From NCBI GenBank assembly GCA_009668975.1, contig SBEG01000021.1, positions 1-64,000 on the forward strand: a DNA stretch of 64,000 nucleotides, read 5' to 3'. Both the position numbers and the translations under genes were made by a program. The DNA is from Deltaproteobacteria bacterium (GTDB taxonomy: Bacteria; Desulfobacterota; Desulfuromonadia; Geobacterales; Geobacteraceae). Under the pieces are notes generated by a model. It was not told where the DNA came from and ran no database searches. It saw only the letters and a list, made by a program, of their open reading frames with translations. Position 1 is the first letter of the stretch, and each line of letters opens with the position of its first letter. Shown piece by piece: positions 53,746 to 62,568 of the stretch.

Positions 53746-54906
53746 ATGGAAACGAACAAAAAGACCTTTGTGCTGCGGATCATTTTCCTGGTGATATTTG
53801 TCACCGGCATCAGTGTGCTCCACTACTTCACGCCACTCAATTTGCCGATGCTCCATGATATCTACCAGAGACTCTACTATATCCCGATTATCCTGGCCGC
53901 GTTCTGGTTCGGTCTGCGGGGAGGTCTCGGTTGCGCACTGATCGTGAGCATCGCCTATGCACCCCATGTGCTTTTTCAGTGGGGCGAGCACATTCACCTG
54001 GAACTGGAAAAATATCTGGAAATGATCCTCTACAACGTGGTCGGCGGCATAACCGGGCTGCTTTCCCAGCGGGAGCAACTGAAAACAGAACAGTTGCAGC
54101 AGACCGCCCTGGGTCTAGAACAGTCCTATGAGCAGTTGCGTCGCCAATCGGAGCTGATCACCGAGATGGAAGGTCAGTTGCGCAAGGCCGAGCGTCTTTC
54201 GACGATCGGTGAGCTTGCCGCTGTTCTGGCCCACGAGATCCGCAACCCGCTTGGTTCGATTCAGGGCACGGCCGAGATTTTGAAAGATGATTTTCAGCCT
54301 GGTGACAGGAAATATGAATTCCTGGAAATCATGGTAAAGGAATCGAAACGCCTCAATAACGTGGTTGAAGATTTTCTTCGACTGGCACGGCCGCAACCGG
54401 TCCTGATGCAAGAGTGTGATCTCCTCCAGGAGTTGAACAACGTAATTTCGCTGGTTTCATCGGAAGCGAGACGGCGCTCGATTACCTTGGAGTGCCGGGT
54501 TGATTCTCTGCCTGCCATCGAAGGGGATCCGGAGAAGTTGCGGCAGGCTATCCTGAACATTATCCTGAATGGCTTGCAGGCCGCGGAGTCAGGCGGTTCG
54601 GTTATTATCAGTACGCAGTACGCCGAACCGGAGATGAGAGAACAAGCTTGGGTTGAATTGCTGTTTGCGGATTCCGGGCCGGGTATCCCTCCGGCGGAGA
54701 AAGAGAAAATTTTCGAGCCGTTCTTTACCACGAAAGAAGGCGGCACCGGGCTCGGACTGGCCATAACCCGCAAAATCATTGAAGGACACGGCGGCAGCAT
54801 ATCAGTGGAAAGCAAACCGGGCAGCGGCGCGGTATTCCATGTCCGTCTGCCGCTGAAAACGGCTGCAGCCAAGGAGAGAAATGAAACCGAAAATTCTGGT
54901 AATTGA
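53746..54906 (+). CDS. Membrane sensor histidine kinase (sigma-54 two-component partner)
   Basis: A 386-aa kinase. The N-terminus has about four hydrophobic helices (about 8-115) with no sizeable periplasmic loop. A short coiled coil leads to the HisKA domain with phosphoacceptor His in AHEIRNPLGSIQG and to the ATPase domain (ILNIILNGLQAAE; GTGLGLAITRKIIEGHGG). The NtrB/ZraS-like kinase core fits its partner. It overlaps the downstream regulator by 26 nt. Located beside copper/heavy-metal resistance genes, so a metal or envelope-stress signal is likely (inference). Confidence 0.92.
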   Translation: METNKKTFVLRIIFLVIFVTGISVLHYFTPLNLPMLHDIYQRLYYIPIILAAFWFGLRGGLGCALIVSIAYAPHVLFQWGEHIHLELEKYLEMILYNVVGGITGLLSQREQLKTEQLQQTALGLEQSYEQLRRQSELITEMEGQLRKAERLSTIGELAAVLAHEIRNPLGSIQGTAEILKDDFQPGDRKYEFLEIMVKESKRLNNVVEDFLRLARPQPVLMQECDLLQELNNVISLVSSEARRRSITLECRVDSLPAIEGDPEKLRQAILNIILNGLQAAESGGSVIISTQYAEPEMREQAWVELLFADSGPGIPPAEKEKIFEPFFTTKEGGTGLGLAITRKIIEGHGGSISVESKPGSGAVFHVRLPLKTAAAKERNETENSGN

Positions 54907-56248
54907 TGACGATGCTTCACTCCGCCGCGTGCTGGAATACAATCTCGTGGAAGACGGTTACGAGGTGACGGTTGCCGCTTCGGGAAGCGAAGGTCTGCAG
55001 GTTTTTGATGAACTCGGACCGGCTCTGGTGATAACTGACCTGAAAATGCCCGGGATCGACGGTTTCCAGGTCTTGCGTGAGATAAAGGTGCGGTCCCCCG
55101 AAACACTCGTCATGATCATTACCGCCTTCGGGGCGGTGGAAACGGCGGTTGAGGCAATGAAACTTGGGGCCTATGATTATATCACCAAGCCCTTCAACCG
55201 GGACGAACTGAAACTGGTGGTGCGCAAGGCGCTGCAGGTCACCAGCCTGTCCCGGGAAAACAAACAGCTCCGTGAGGAGCTGACGGAGAAGATTGATTTC
55301 AGAAATATCGTCGGTATTTCCCGCGAGATGGAAAAGGTTTTTCAGGTGGTGCGCAAGGTTGCGAATACCGACGCAACGGTCCTCATTACCGGCGAGTCCG
55401 GCACCGGCAAGGAATTGGTAGCAAAGGCGCTTCACACCCTGAGCTCGCGGAAAGCCGCACCTTTCGTTCCCATAAACTGTGCGGCAATACCCCGGGATCT
55501 CCTTGAAAGCGAACTTTTCGGTCATGTCAAAGGAGCTTTTACCGGAGCCGTTCGGGATAAGATGGGCAAATTCACACAGGCGGACGGTGGCACGCTCTTT
55601 CTCGACGAGGTGGGAGAACTGCCGCTCGACCTGCAACCAAAACTGTTGCGGGCCCTGCAGGAAAAGATCGTGGAACCGGTTGGCGGGACGCAAGCCCAGC
55701 AACTCGACGTGCGGGTCGTGGCGGCCACCAATCTGGACATGGAACAGGCGATGCGCGATGGCGTTTTTCGTGAAGACCTCTATTACCGTCTTTCGGTAAT
55801 TCCCCTGCACATTCCGCCGTTGCGGGAGCGGAAGGATGACATCCCGCTGCTGTTGAAACACTTTGCCGCCAGGCAGGGAGCGGATGCCGTCAAATTTTCA
55901 CCTGAAGCCGTAAAAACCCTGGTCTCCTATCATTGGCCAGGCAACGTGCGGGAGCTGGAAAACACGGTGGAGCGGCTTCTCATTCTGCGCGAGGGGGATG
56001 CCATCGAACTGGGGGACTTGCCGGAGAAGTTCCATACAACTAACAAAACCGTTGCCTCCGGGTCGATCGTCAATCTCCCCGCCGAAGGGTATTCGCTGGA
56101 GCAGTTGGAGCGGGAAATTGTTCTGGAGGCCCTGGAACGCAACGAATGGAATCAGACAGCGGCATCTCGCTTCCTGAAAATCCCCCGCCACGTGCTCATT
56201 TATCGCATGGAGAAATACGAGATTGTCCCGCCGGGGAAAACCGGCTGA
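54881..56248 (+). CDS. Sigma-54-dependent response regulator (NtrC/ZraR family)
   Basis: A 455-aa activator. The receiver (residues 1-120) has DDDASLRR, the phosphoacceptor Asp in LVITDLKMPGIDG and the Lys of ITKPFN. The AAA+ domain (about 140-370) has Walker A GESGTGKE, the sigma-54 contact loop GAFTGA and LFLDEVGELPLDLQPKLLRALQ. A Fis-type helix-turn-helix ends the protein (EWNQTAASRFLKIPRHVLIYRMEKY). It should bind an upstream palindrome and activate sigma-54 promoters; the AGAATATTCT sites around the metal genes are the best candidates. Confidence 0.95.
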   Translation: MKPKILVIDDDASLRRVLEYNLVEDGYEVTVAASGSEGLQVFDELGPALVITDLKMPGIDGFQVLREIKVRSPETLVMIITAFGAVETAVEAMKLGAYDYITKPFNRDELKLVVRKALQVTSLSRENKQLREELTEKIDFRNIVGISREMEKVFQVVRKVANTDATVLITGESGTGKELVAKALHTLSSRKAAPFVPINCAAIPRDLLESELFGHVKGAFTGAVRDKMGKFTQADGGTLFLDEVGELPLDLQPKLLRALQEKIVEPVGGTQAQQLDVRVVAATNLDMEQAMRDGVFREDLYYRLSVIPLHIPPLRERKDDIPLLLKHFAARQGADAVKFSPEAVKTLVSYHWPGNVRELENTVERLLILREGDAIELGDLPEKFHTTNKTVASGSIVNLPAEGYSLEQLEREIVLEALERNEWNQTAASRFLKIPRHVLIYRMEKYEIVPPGKTG

Positions 56249-56264
56249 AATTTACTTACGTTGA

Positions 56265-56711
56265 CTACTTCACCGTGTACCAGAATTTGGCATTGCGAAC
56301 CTTTCCGTCTTTCAGTAGAAACTTGCACATCACGCCATATTTTCCCTTCTTGGATAGATCAAAGTCGGCGCCGAAGTGACCCTGCATCCCCATCAGGTCT
56401 TTTGTCTGGCTGCTTTTGTCAGGGTTTTGCACTTTAACCTTTACTTCACCCGCTGTGAGGGCCTTGCCACTTTTCACATCCCTGAATTCGACTGCAAGGT
56501 GATGAGTTTCCTTCATTCCCTTCGGCATTTTCATGTTCAAGGCTTTTAAATGCTCTTTCATGCTCATGACCTTGAAGGTCGCCTTTACTCCATCGGTTAC
56601 TTCCTGGTGAGCAATGTCGCCCTGATGGTCCCCATGGTTCGTGGCTGCGAAAGAAACCATCGGGGCGGCGAGGGCAAAGAGTGCTACGATTAGTATGGCC
56701 ATTTTTTTCAT
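56265..56711 (-). CDS. Met/His-rich periplasmic protein of metal operon
   Basis: About 148 aa. A signal peptide ends around SFAA and is followed by TNHGDHQGDIAHQ (four His) and later MKMPKGMKETHHLAVEFRDV (Met/His-rich). The fold after this looks like a small beta-domain (similar to FixH/YtkA-type) but is not firmly identified. AAAGGAG lies just before the ATG at 56711. Last gene of the five-gene minus-strand operon. Its Met/His content suggests copper or similar metal binding in the periplasm. Confidence 0.7.
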   Translation of the reverse strand: MKKMAILIVALFALAAPMVSFAATNHGDHQGDIAHQEVTDGVKATFKVMSMKEHLKALNMKMPKGMKETHHLAVEFRDVKSGKALTAGEVKVKVQNPDKSSQTKDLMGMQGHFGADFDLSKKGKYGVMCKFLLKDGKVRNAKFWYTVK

Positions 56712-56731
56712 TGTATGATTCTCCTTTGATC

Positions 56732-57397
56732 TCAAACCACCATTCCGTCCTTCAAGTTGATGGTCCGATCCGAGTAGGTGCCATTCTCCGGGTTGTGAGT
56801 TACCATGACAACCGTCTGGCCGGCGTCGTTCAGTTCACGGAAAAGCGCCATGACCTCCTCACTGGTCTTTGAATCCAGGTTCCCGGTCGGCTCGTCCGCA
56901 AGGAGGATATGGGGATTGTTGACGATTGCCCGGGCAATGGCAACCCGTTCCTGTTCGCCGCCGGAGAGTTGATTAGGCAGACGTTCCAGCTTGCCGCCGA
57001 GGCCAACCCGTTGGAGGGCCTGCCGGGCGGCGCTCTTTTTTGCCGGTGTGCTCATCTTTACGATGGCCAGCGGCAGCATGACATTCTCTATGGCGGTCAG
57101 ATAGGAAATCAGATGGAATGACTGAAAGACAAAGCCCAGATTCTGTGCCCGGAAGTCGGCCAGCTTTTCGCCGGGAAGTTGATAGATCTTTACCCCGGCC
57201 ATTTCGACTTCGCCGGTTGAGGGATGATTCATCCCGCCCAGAACGGACAGCAACGTACTCTTGCCTGAACCGGACTGTCCCATGATGGTGATGAATTCCC
57301 CTGCTTCAATACTTATGTCCACGCCCCGCAGTGCTTCGACTGTGTCATCACCGCTGGTGTACTGTTTCTTTACGTTTTTAATTTCAATGAGTGCCAT
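56732..57397 (-). CDS. ABC transporter ATP-binding subunit (LolD/MacB type)
   Basis: A 221-aa ATPase with Walker [11 protein letters not shown]-loop FQSFHLI, signature [14 protein letters not shown] and Walker [13 protein letters not shown]. The type is that of LolD/MacB, which pairs with FtsX-like permeases. It is 12 nt after the permease stop. It sits in a metal-related operon; a role in exporting or arranging a lipoprotein or a metal-bound protein is inference. Confidence 0.94.
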   Translation of the reverse strand: MALIEIKNVKKQYTSGDDTVEALRGVDISIEAGEFITIMGQSGSGKSTLLSVLGGMNHPSTGEVEMAGVKIYQLPGEKLADFRAQNLGFVFQSFHLISYLTAIENVMLPLAIVKMSTPAKKSAARQALQRVGLGGKLERLPNQLSGGEQERVAIARAIVNNPHILLADEPTGNLDSKTSEEVMALFRELNDAGQTVVMVTHNPENGTYSDRTINLKDGMVV

Positions 57398-57409
57398 AGT
57401 GTCCTCTGT

Positions 57410-58570
57410 TTATAGTGACCGCAGCGCTTCGGTCGGGTCCATTTTCGCTGCGTGCAGCGCAGGGTAGAGGCTCGCCAAAAGCCCCAGCGTCAGAGCCAGC
57501 CCGATGGAGCCAAAGGCCACGGTCGTGTCCCAGATCAATTGGGCATCCTTGCTTTCGGCCATGAACGGCAGAGCCAGCTTGGCACCCCCCATGCCGACGG
57601 CATAACCGAGAAACCCGGCCAGCAGACTGACCAGGGCGGCTTCCAGCAGGATGATCCGCATGATATGACTTTTTCTGAAACCGATGGCTCGAAAGACCCC
57701 GATTTCGGTGGTCCGCTCATTGACACTGCCCATCATGGTGACGAAGACAATCAGTGAGCCGATGAAAACCACCACGCCGGCCATGGCATAGGAGAAGCGT
57801 TTGAACTGATCCAGGGCCTGGAGACGTCCCTCCACCACCTGCTGAATGGCCGACACCTTGGCGTCCGGGATCTTCTCGGCAATCTGGGTCACCATGTCGC
57901 TGATGGGGCATCCTGAGCAGAGTGCCGCAACCTCAGCCAGGGTAATCTTGCCTTCCTTGCCGAGCAGTTGCTGGGCCTTGGACAAGTTAGCGAAAACTAG
58001 TGCGTCATCCTGGGAGCCGGTCTGGTCAAGTACTCCAGCCACTTTAAAGTTTTGCTCATTTATGGTGATGCTGTCATCGGGACCGGCATTGAGCACTTTT
58101 GATGCATCGCTGCCCAGTAATACCTCGTTGTCGCTTTTGGGTACGTCACCAAAGATCTGCCACCACTGTTTCATCTTCAGCTCACTGTCAAAGTTGACCC
58201 CTACCAGCAGAACATCGCGGGATCCCACCTTGATACCGCCGAGCACTTTTGGCGCAATGGCCGAGATGTTTTTGCTGTTGCTGATGGTCTTGATTTTTGC
58301 CAGATCCTCTTCACGGATCTCACGTTGATCAAAGGTCACCCCCCCCAGGCTGATGCCGCCGTAGTTCATGGCCAGGCCGTTACTTTGGGGAGTTATCAGG
58401 ATATTGGCGCCGAACTCGTCCATCTTGCGCTCAATATCGCTCGACATGGAGCGGGTCAGAGTCACCAGGGTAACGATGGTGGCAATTCCCACCATCAGTC
58501 CGATCGTCAGGAAGGCCATTTTGGCCTTGCGGCGCTTCAGGTTATTGATGGAAATGGTGTGCAGTTTCAT
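57410..58570 (-). CDS. FtsX/MacB-type ABC permease
   Basis: A 386-aa permease with the MacB/FtsX layout: one N-terminal membrane helix, a large periplasmic domain (about 45-260) and three C-terminal helices (FSYAMAGVVVFIGSLIVFV and so on). It starts by overlapping the DUF2318 stop codon by 1 nt. Together with the LolD-type ATPase it forms a non-classical (mechanotransducing) ABC system; in this operon it lies between metal-binding proteins. The substrate is unknown. Confidence 0.9.
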   Translation of the reverse strand: MKLHTISINNLKRRKAKMAFLTIGLMVGIATIVTLVTLTRSMSSDIERKMDEFGANILITPQSNGLAMNYGGISLGGVTFDQREIREEDLAKIKTISNSKNISAIAPKVLGGIKVGSRDVLLVGVNFDSELKMKQWWQIFGDVPKSDNEVLLGSDASKVLNAGPDDSITINEQNFKVAGVLDQTGSQDDALVFANLSKAQQLLGKEGKITLAEVAALCSGCPISDMVTQIAEKIPDAKVSAIQQVVEGRLQALDQFKRFSYAMAGVVVFIGSLIVFVTMMGSVNERTTEIGVFRAIGFRKSHIMRIILLEAALVSLLAGFLGYAVGMGGAKLALPFMAESKDAQLIWDTTVAFGSIGLALTLGLLASLYPALHAAKMDPTEALRSL

Positions 58571-59034
58571 CAGAAGTATCTCGCTCCGCCTTTGAGGTCG
58601 GTTACTGAAATTGAAATGGATTTACCGTTCTGTTTGTGTGGCAGATAACCGGGATTGCAGCCGCCGGTAGCGTTGGGGCCAAGGCGCTTGATGGCGAACT
58701 TCTGGTTGCAGTTCTTGCAATTCATTTTCTCGCCTTGCTGCTCATAGCCCTTCTTGTCGCGATAGCAGGCATCGCAGGCATCGAATGCGGTTTTTATGCT
58801 GCCATCGACTGCCTTGACCGCGAAGAAGGTGATTTCCTTGCCGCCATCCAAGAATTTGTAGTAGCGGGCCTTGCCGTCAGCCAATTTTGCGACCGGCAGC
58901 GTAATAGTACCGTTGGTTGCCTTCACCTTTTCGTACTTGCCGAACGAGAAGGCAAAGACGCTGATTGTGCCAATCAAAAGTGCCACCATCACAATGCCTG
59001 CCATTACAGCCTGTTTCGTGCGAATTCTTGCCAT
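58570..59034 (-). CDS. DUF2318 Cys-rich membrane-anchored protein
   Basis: A 154-aa protein with an N-terminal membrane anchor (about 10-32). The rest is a DUF2318 domain: ITFFAVKAVDGSIKTAFDACDACY, then KMNCKNCNQKFAIKRLG and GGCNPGYLP, holding two CxxC pairs. DUF2318 proteins accompany iron/copper transport systems (FTR1-like) and ABC permeases in anaerobes and probably bind metal through the CxxC motifs. It lies between the HMA protein and the FtsX-type permease, in an order seen in other metal-handling operons. Confidence 0.88.
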   Translation of the reverse strand: MARIRTKQAVMAGIVMVALLIGTISVFAFSFGKYEKVKATNGTITLPVAKLADGKARYYKFLDGGKEITFFAVKAVDGSIKTAFDACDACYRDKKGYEQQGEKMNCKNCNQKFAIKRLGPNATGGCNPGYLPHKQNGKSISISVTDLKGGARYF

Positions 59035-59051
59035 TCCAATCTCTCCTTTGT

Positions 59052-59477
59052 TTAACCTTGCTTTTTAGTGCCACAGCCGCCATTTCCACCGCAGCATCCA
59101 GAAAGCTGGGCAGCTTTTGCTCCAATATCCCTGCCGCTAATCTGTTTGAACTGCTCCGGTGTCAGCACCAGGTGCACAGTACTGCGGAAACCGGCACTCA
59201 TGACCTTTTCGGCCAGCAACTCAGGTTTGACAGCTTTCGTGTCATAGCCGACGAGAACCCAGCCGCCATTCACATCCACTTCGGTACTCACAACACCACT
59301 CAAAGACTCCAGAGCTCTGGTAATTTTGCTTGAGCAACTGCCACAGGTCATATCCTTCGTCTGCAAAACCGCAATGGAATCGGCGGTTGCCCCGCTGCCG
59401 ACACGAAGGGCAAAAACCACCAAAACGGTGACGGCCGCTATCACAAAAAGCAAGGTGGAGATCCTTTTTACGTTCAC
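59052..59477 (-). CDS. Membrane-anchored heavy-metal-associated (HMA) domain protein
   Basis: A 141-aa protein. A membrane anchor (about 7-26) is followed by an HMA domain with the metal site MTCGSCSSK (the usual CxxC) and ITRALESLSGVVSTEVDV. The C-terminal tail has a Cys cluster (SGCCGGNGGCGTKKQG). It is the first gene of the five-gene minus-strand operon, transcribed divergently from the P1B ATPase. Probably delivers Cu(I) or a similar soft metal at the membrane. Confidence 0.9.
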   Translation of the reverse strand: MNVKRISTLLFVIAAVTVLVVFALRVGSGATADSIAVLQTKDMTCGSCSSKITRALESLSGVVSTEVDVNGGWVLVGYDTKAVKPELLAEKVMSAGFRSTVHLVLTPEQFKQISGRDIGAKAAQLSGCCGGNGGCGTKKQG

Positions 59478-59588
59478 GACAAACCTCCGAATAATTTCCC
59501 TGGCGACTACACAAGTGTCGACTCATTTTCTGCAAAATCAGGATACCGTTACGATTGCAGGCCATTCCAATAGTGTTTACACTTCAAT

Positions 59589-59604
59589 TCAAGTAGTGTA
59601 CCAA
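59589..59604 (-). promoter_or_regulatory. Candidate sigma-54 promoter of HMA operon
   Basis: On the minus strand TTGGTACACTACTTGA fits the -24/-12 pattern loosely (GG-N10-G) and resembles the two candidates at 53658 and 62431. AGAATATTCT lies 96 bp upstream. Confidence 0.4.
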
Positions 59605-59690
59605 GCTGAAGATACCAAACAAACCTACTGATAATATTATGTAATTTTTGTTGTAAACGTATTTTCGCTCAGTTGCGGGAAGTGATGTAT

Positions 59691-59732
59691 GTAGAATATT
59701 CTTCGATTTCAGAGTGTTAGTGAAGTATATTC
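59691..59732. promoter_or_regulatory. AGAATATTCT palindrome between divergent metal operons
   Basis: GTAGAATATTCTTC at 59691-59704 contains the perfect 10-bp palindrome AGAATATTCT. A second, one-mismatch core GTATATTC lies at 59725-59732, 31 bp (three turns) further on. It is upstream of both the HMA operon (minus) and the P1B ATPase (plus). Confidence 0.6.
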
Positions 59733-59905
59733 ATTACTCAAATAACAACCACAGGTTATGCGACAGGAAACCTATCAACCTGACAGCTGATATTCTTGTA
59801 ATTCATCGTTATCATGTAATAATTACACTCAATCGAAAAATTCCTGCCGCATTATGTCAACCCTTTTGATGAGCGTTAGGCGGCTTGGCGTGTCTAGGAG
59901 AAATA

Positions 59906-62311
59906 ATGAAAGATCCTGTTTGCAACATGGATGTAAATCCAGAATCTGCACCGTACAGCCATGAACTTGGCGGAGAAAGATACTATTTCTGCAGTGAATA
60001 TTGCCTGAAAAAATTCAGAGAGAATCCCGACAAATTTCTCAACCCGGCAGCGTACCCTTCAACTGTGCAGGAAGAGGCCAGAGAGGGCGAATATTTCTGC
60101 CCCATGTGTCCGGAAGTGCACTCCACTAAACCGGCCCCTTGTCCAAAGTGCGGCATGGCACTGGAATTTGCCGGAGAATCGGCACCACTCCAGCGAACCG
60201 AATGGACCTGTCCGATGCACCCCGAAGTAGTTCAGGACGCGCCGGGGGACTGCCCGAAGTGCGGCATGGCCCTGGAGTCACGGACGGTGGTTGTGGCTGA
60301 CGAGGAGAATCCGGAACTGTTGGACATGAGAAGGCGCTTCTGGATTGCTTTGGCGTTCTCGATCCCTGTGATGGTGAGCGCCATGGGCATGCATATCCCC
60401 GGCCGCCCCCTGGAACGGCTGATGTCCGCAAACCTCTGGGGATGGATCGAGTTGGCTTTTGCCACGCCGGTAGTGTTCTGGGCCGGCTGGCCGTTCTTTC
60501 AACGATTCTGGGCTTCGCTCGTTCATCGCAGCCTGAATATGTTTACCCTCATCGGCCTCGGGGTCGGCGTTGCCTACCTCTACAGCGTCGTCGCCAAGCT
60601 CTTCCCGGAGATTTTTCCCTCTTCGTTCCGTTCGCATACCGGGGAGGTTGCCGTGTACTTCGAGGCAGCGGCCATGATTACCACCCTGGTCTTGCTCGGG
60701 CAGGTGCTGGAGATAAAGGCCCGCAGCCGAACCGGTGCCGCTATCAAAATGCTGCTTGGATTGGCGCCGAATACTGCCCGACGTATCAGGGAGGATGGCG
60801 GTGAGGAAGATATCCCTCTCAGCGAGGTTCAACCGGAAAATGTCCTCCGTGTGAGACCCGGTGAAAAAGTGCCGGTGGACGGTACGGTACTGGAAGGAAC
60901 CAGCCCGGTTGACGAATCCATGATTACCGGTGAATCGATTCCGGTGGAAAAAGCACCGGGAGACCGGGTTATCGGCGCCACCATCAACGGCAGCGGTTCC
61001 CTGGTGATGCGTGCCGAGCGGGTAGGGGCGGACACCCTCCTGGCCCGGATCGTGCGCATGGTCGCCGAGGCGCAGCGCAGCCGCGCGCCGATCCAGAAGC
61101 TTGCTGACCTGGTGGCCGGCTGGTTTGTCCCGGTCGTGGTTGCCGCCTCGATTGTGACCTTTGTCATCTGGGCACTTGTGGGACCTGAACCCCGCATGGC
61201 CTATGCCGTCGTCAATGCCGTGGCGGTCCTGATCATTGCCTGTCCCTGCGCCTTGGGGCTGGCCACGCCGGTTTCGATCATGGTGGCCACCGGCAAAGGG
61301 GCCTCGTTCGGCGTGCTGTTCAAGGACGCGGAAGCCATCGAGGTGCTGCGCCAGGTGGATACCCTGGTGGTTGATAAAACCGGTACCCTGACCGAGGGCA
61401 AGCCGAAGCTGATCACCGTTGATCCGGTAGAGGGAGTTGAAGAACACTCTCTGCTTCTGCTGGCGGGAAGCCTGGAGCGGGGAAGTGAACATCCGCTGGC
61501 TGCGTCCATCGTCAAGGGTGCGGAAGAGCGGGGTGTGAAACTTGCCACTGCCCGGTCTTTTGAGTACTTGACCGGTAAAGGGGTCACCGGTGAGGTGGAC
61601 GGGCACAAGGTTGCGTTGGGAAGTAGTCGACTGCTGGAAGAAATGGGTATTGCAACAGGATCAATCGAGGCCAAGGCGGAGGCTTTGCGCAAGGAAGGTC
61701 AGACAGTCATGTTCGTGGCCATCGATGGAAAAGCCGCGGGTCTCCTGGGGGTTGCCGACCCCATTAAAGCCACCACGCCGGACGCCATCAGGCAGCTTCA
61801 CCGTGAGGGGATCCGCATCGTCATGCTCACCGGCGACAACCGCACCACCGCCGAGGCCGTGGCCCGCACGTTAGGCATTGACGAGGTTGTTCCCGAGGTG
61901 CTTCCCGACCAGAAAGCCGATGCGGTCAGGAAACTTCAGGAACAAGGCCGGATTGTCGCCATGGCCGGTGACGGAATCAACGATGCCCCCGCACTGGCCC
62001 TGGCCCAGGTCGGCATAGCCATGGGCACCGGCACGGATGTGGCCATGGAAAGCGCCGGAGTTACCCTGGTCAAGGGAGACCTGCGAGGTATTGTCCGGGC
62101 CCGGCGCTTGAGCCGTGTGACACTGAGGAATATCAAGCAAAACCTGTTTTTCGCCTTTATCTACAACACCCTGGGAGTCCCGGTTGCCGCCGGTATTCTC
62201 TACCCCTGGTTCGGCATTTTGCTCAGCCCGATCATTGCCGCGGCTGCCATGAGTTTCAGTTCCATATCGGTAATTACCAATGCATTGCGATTAAAAAATG
62301 AACGTCTTTAA
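59906..62311 (+). CDS. copA: P1B-type heavy-metal ATPase (Cu/Ag), YHS and HMBD N-terminus
   Basis: About 801 aa. The cytoplasmic N-terminus carries a YHS domain (DPVCNMDVN...[11 protein letters not shown]) and two heavy-metal-binding repeats (CPMCPEVHS and CPMHPEVVQ, each ending CPKCGMALE). The transmembrane metal site is CPC (Cys446-Pro-Cys448), specific for Cu(I)/Ag(I). The phosphorylation Asp is 490 in [21 protein letters not shown] and the YN plus MSFSS helices are intact. The ATG at 59906 follows TAGGAG; the TTG at 59885 would extend it. It exports copper or silver from the cytoplasm; the lack of an HMA domain is offset by YHS/HMBD modules. Confidence 0.95.
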   Translation: MKDPVCNMDVNPESAPYSHELGGERYYFCSEYCLKKFRENPDKFLNPAAYPSTVQEEAREGEYFCPMCPEVHSTKPAPCPKCGMALEFAGESAPLQRTEWTCPMHPEVVQDAPGDCPKCGMALESRTVVVADEENPELLDMRRRFWIALAFSIPVMVSAMGMHIPGRPLERLMSANLWGWIELAFATPVVFWAGWPFFQRFWASLVHRSLNMFTLIGLGVGVAYLYSVVAKLFPEIFPSSFRSHTGEVAVYFEAAAMITTLVLLGQVLEIKARSRTGAAIKMLLGLAPNTARRIREDGGEEDIPLSEVQPENVLRVRPGEKVPVDGTVLEGTSPVDESMITGESIPVEKAPGDRVIGATINGSGSLVMRAERVGADTLLARIVRMVAEAQRSRAPIQKLADLVAGWFVPVVVAASIVTFVIWALVGPEPRMAYAVVNAVAVLIIACPCALGLATPVSIMVATGKGASFGVLFKDAEAIEVLRQVDTLVVDKTGTLTEGKPKLITVDPVEGVEEHSLLLLAGSLERGSEHPLAASIVKGAEERGVKLATARSFEYLTGKGVTGEVDGHKVALGSSRLLEEMGIATGSIEAKAEALRKEGQTVMFVAIDGKAAGLLGVADPIKATTPDAIRQLHREGIRIVMLTGDNRTTAEAVARTLGIDEVVPEVLPDQKADAVRKLQEQGRIVAMAGDGINDAPALALAQVGIAMGTGTDVAMESAGVTLVKGDLRGIVRARRLSRVTLRNIKQNLFFAFIYNTLGVPVAAGILYPWFGILLSPIIAAAAMSFSSISVITNALRLKNERL

Positions 62312-62348
62312 AAGGTGAGACGTGCGGCATATTCTTCCCTGTGGTGTA

Positions 62349-62356
62349 GAATATTC
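62349..62356. promoter_or_regulatory. AGAATATTCT palindrome upstream of cusC-like gene
   Basis: Core GAATATTC at 62349-62356 within AGAATATTCT, with a one-mismatch site GCATATTC at 62327-62334 and GAATATTA at 62389-62396. The main sites lie 81 and 103 bp upstream of the -24-like element at 62431. Confidence 0.6.
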
Positions 62357-62430
62357 TTTATATTCTTCGTTCTTCATTTCACCCCACCGAATATTACCCT
62401 TCATATCTGATAGTTAGAGGATGGTATGTG

Positions 62431-62446
62431 TTGGCATGCAGTTTGT
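62431..62446 (+). promoter_or_regulatory. Candidate sigma-54 promoter of cusC-like gene
   Basis: TTGGCATGCAGTTTGT: strong -24 (TTGGCA) and a -12 with T in place of C, like the candidate at 53658. It lies 120 bp upstream of the start codon. Confidence 0.6.
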
Positions 62447-62568
62447 AAACAGATTGACTAACAGGCAGATTTTTCTGAGATATACTAGGAAACGGGAACT
62501 ATTGAGGTAGTTGAATATTACCCCCGGCAGGATACGGATCGAGTAACGGGAAACAGCGGAGACAGGCC

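Noticed and set aside
60278-61606. 442-codon minus-strand frame opposite the copper ATPase
   Set aside because: Antisense shadow of a high-GC gene with intact motifs on the plus strand.
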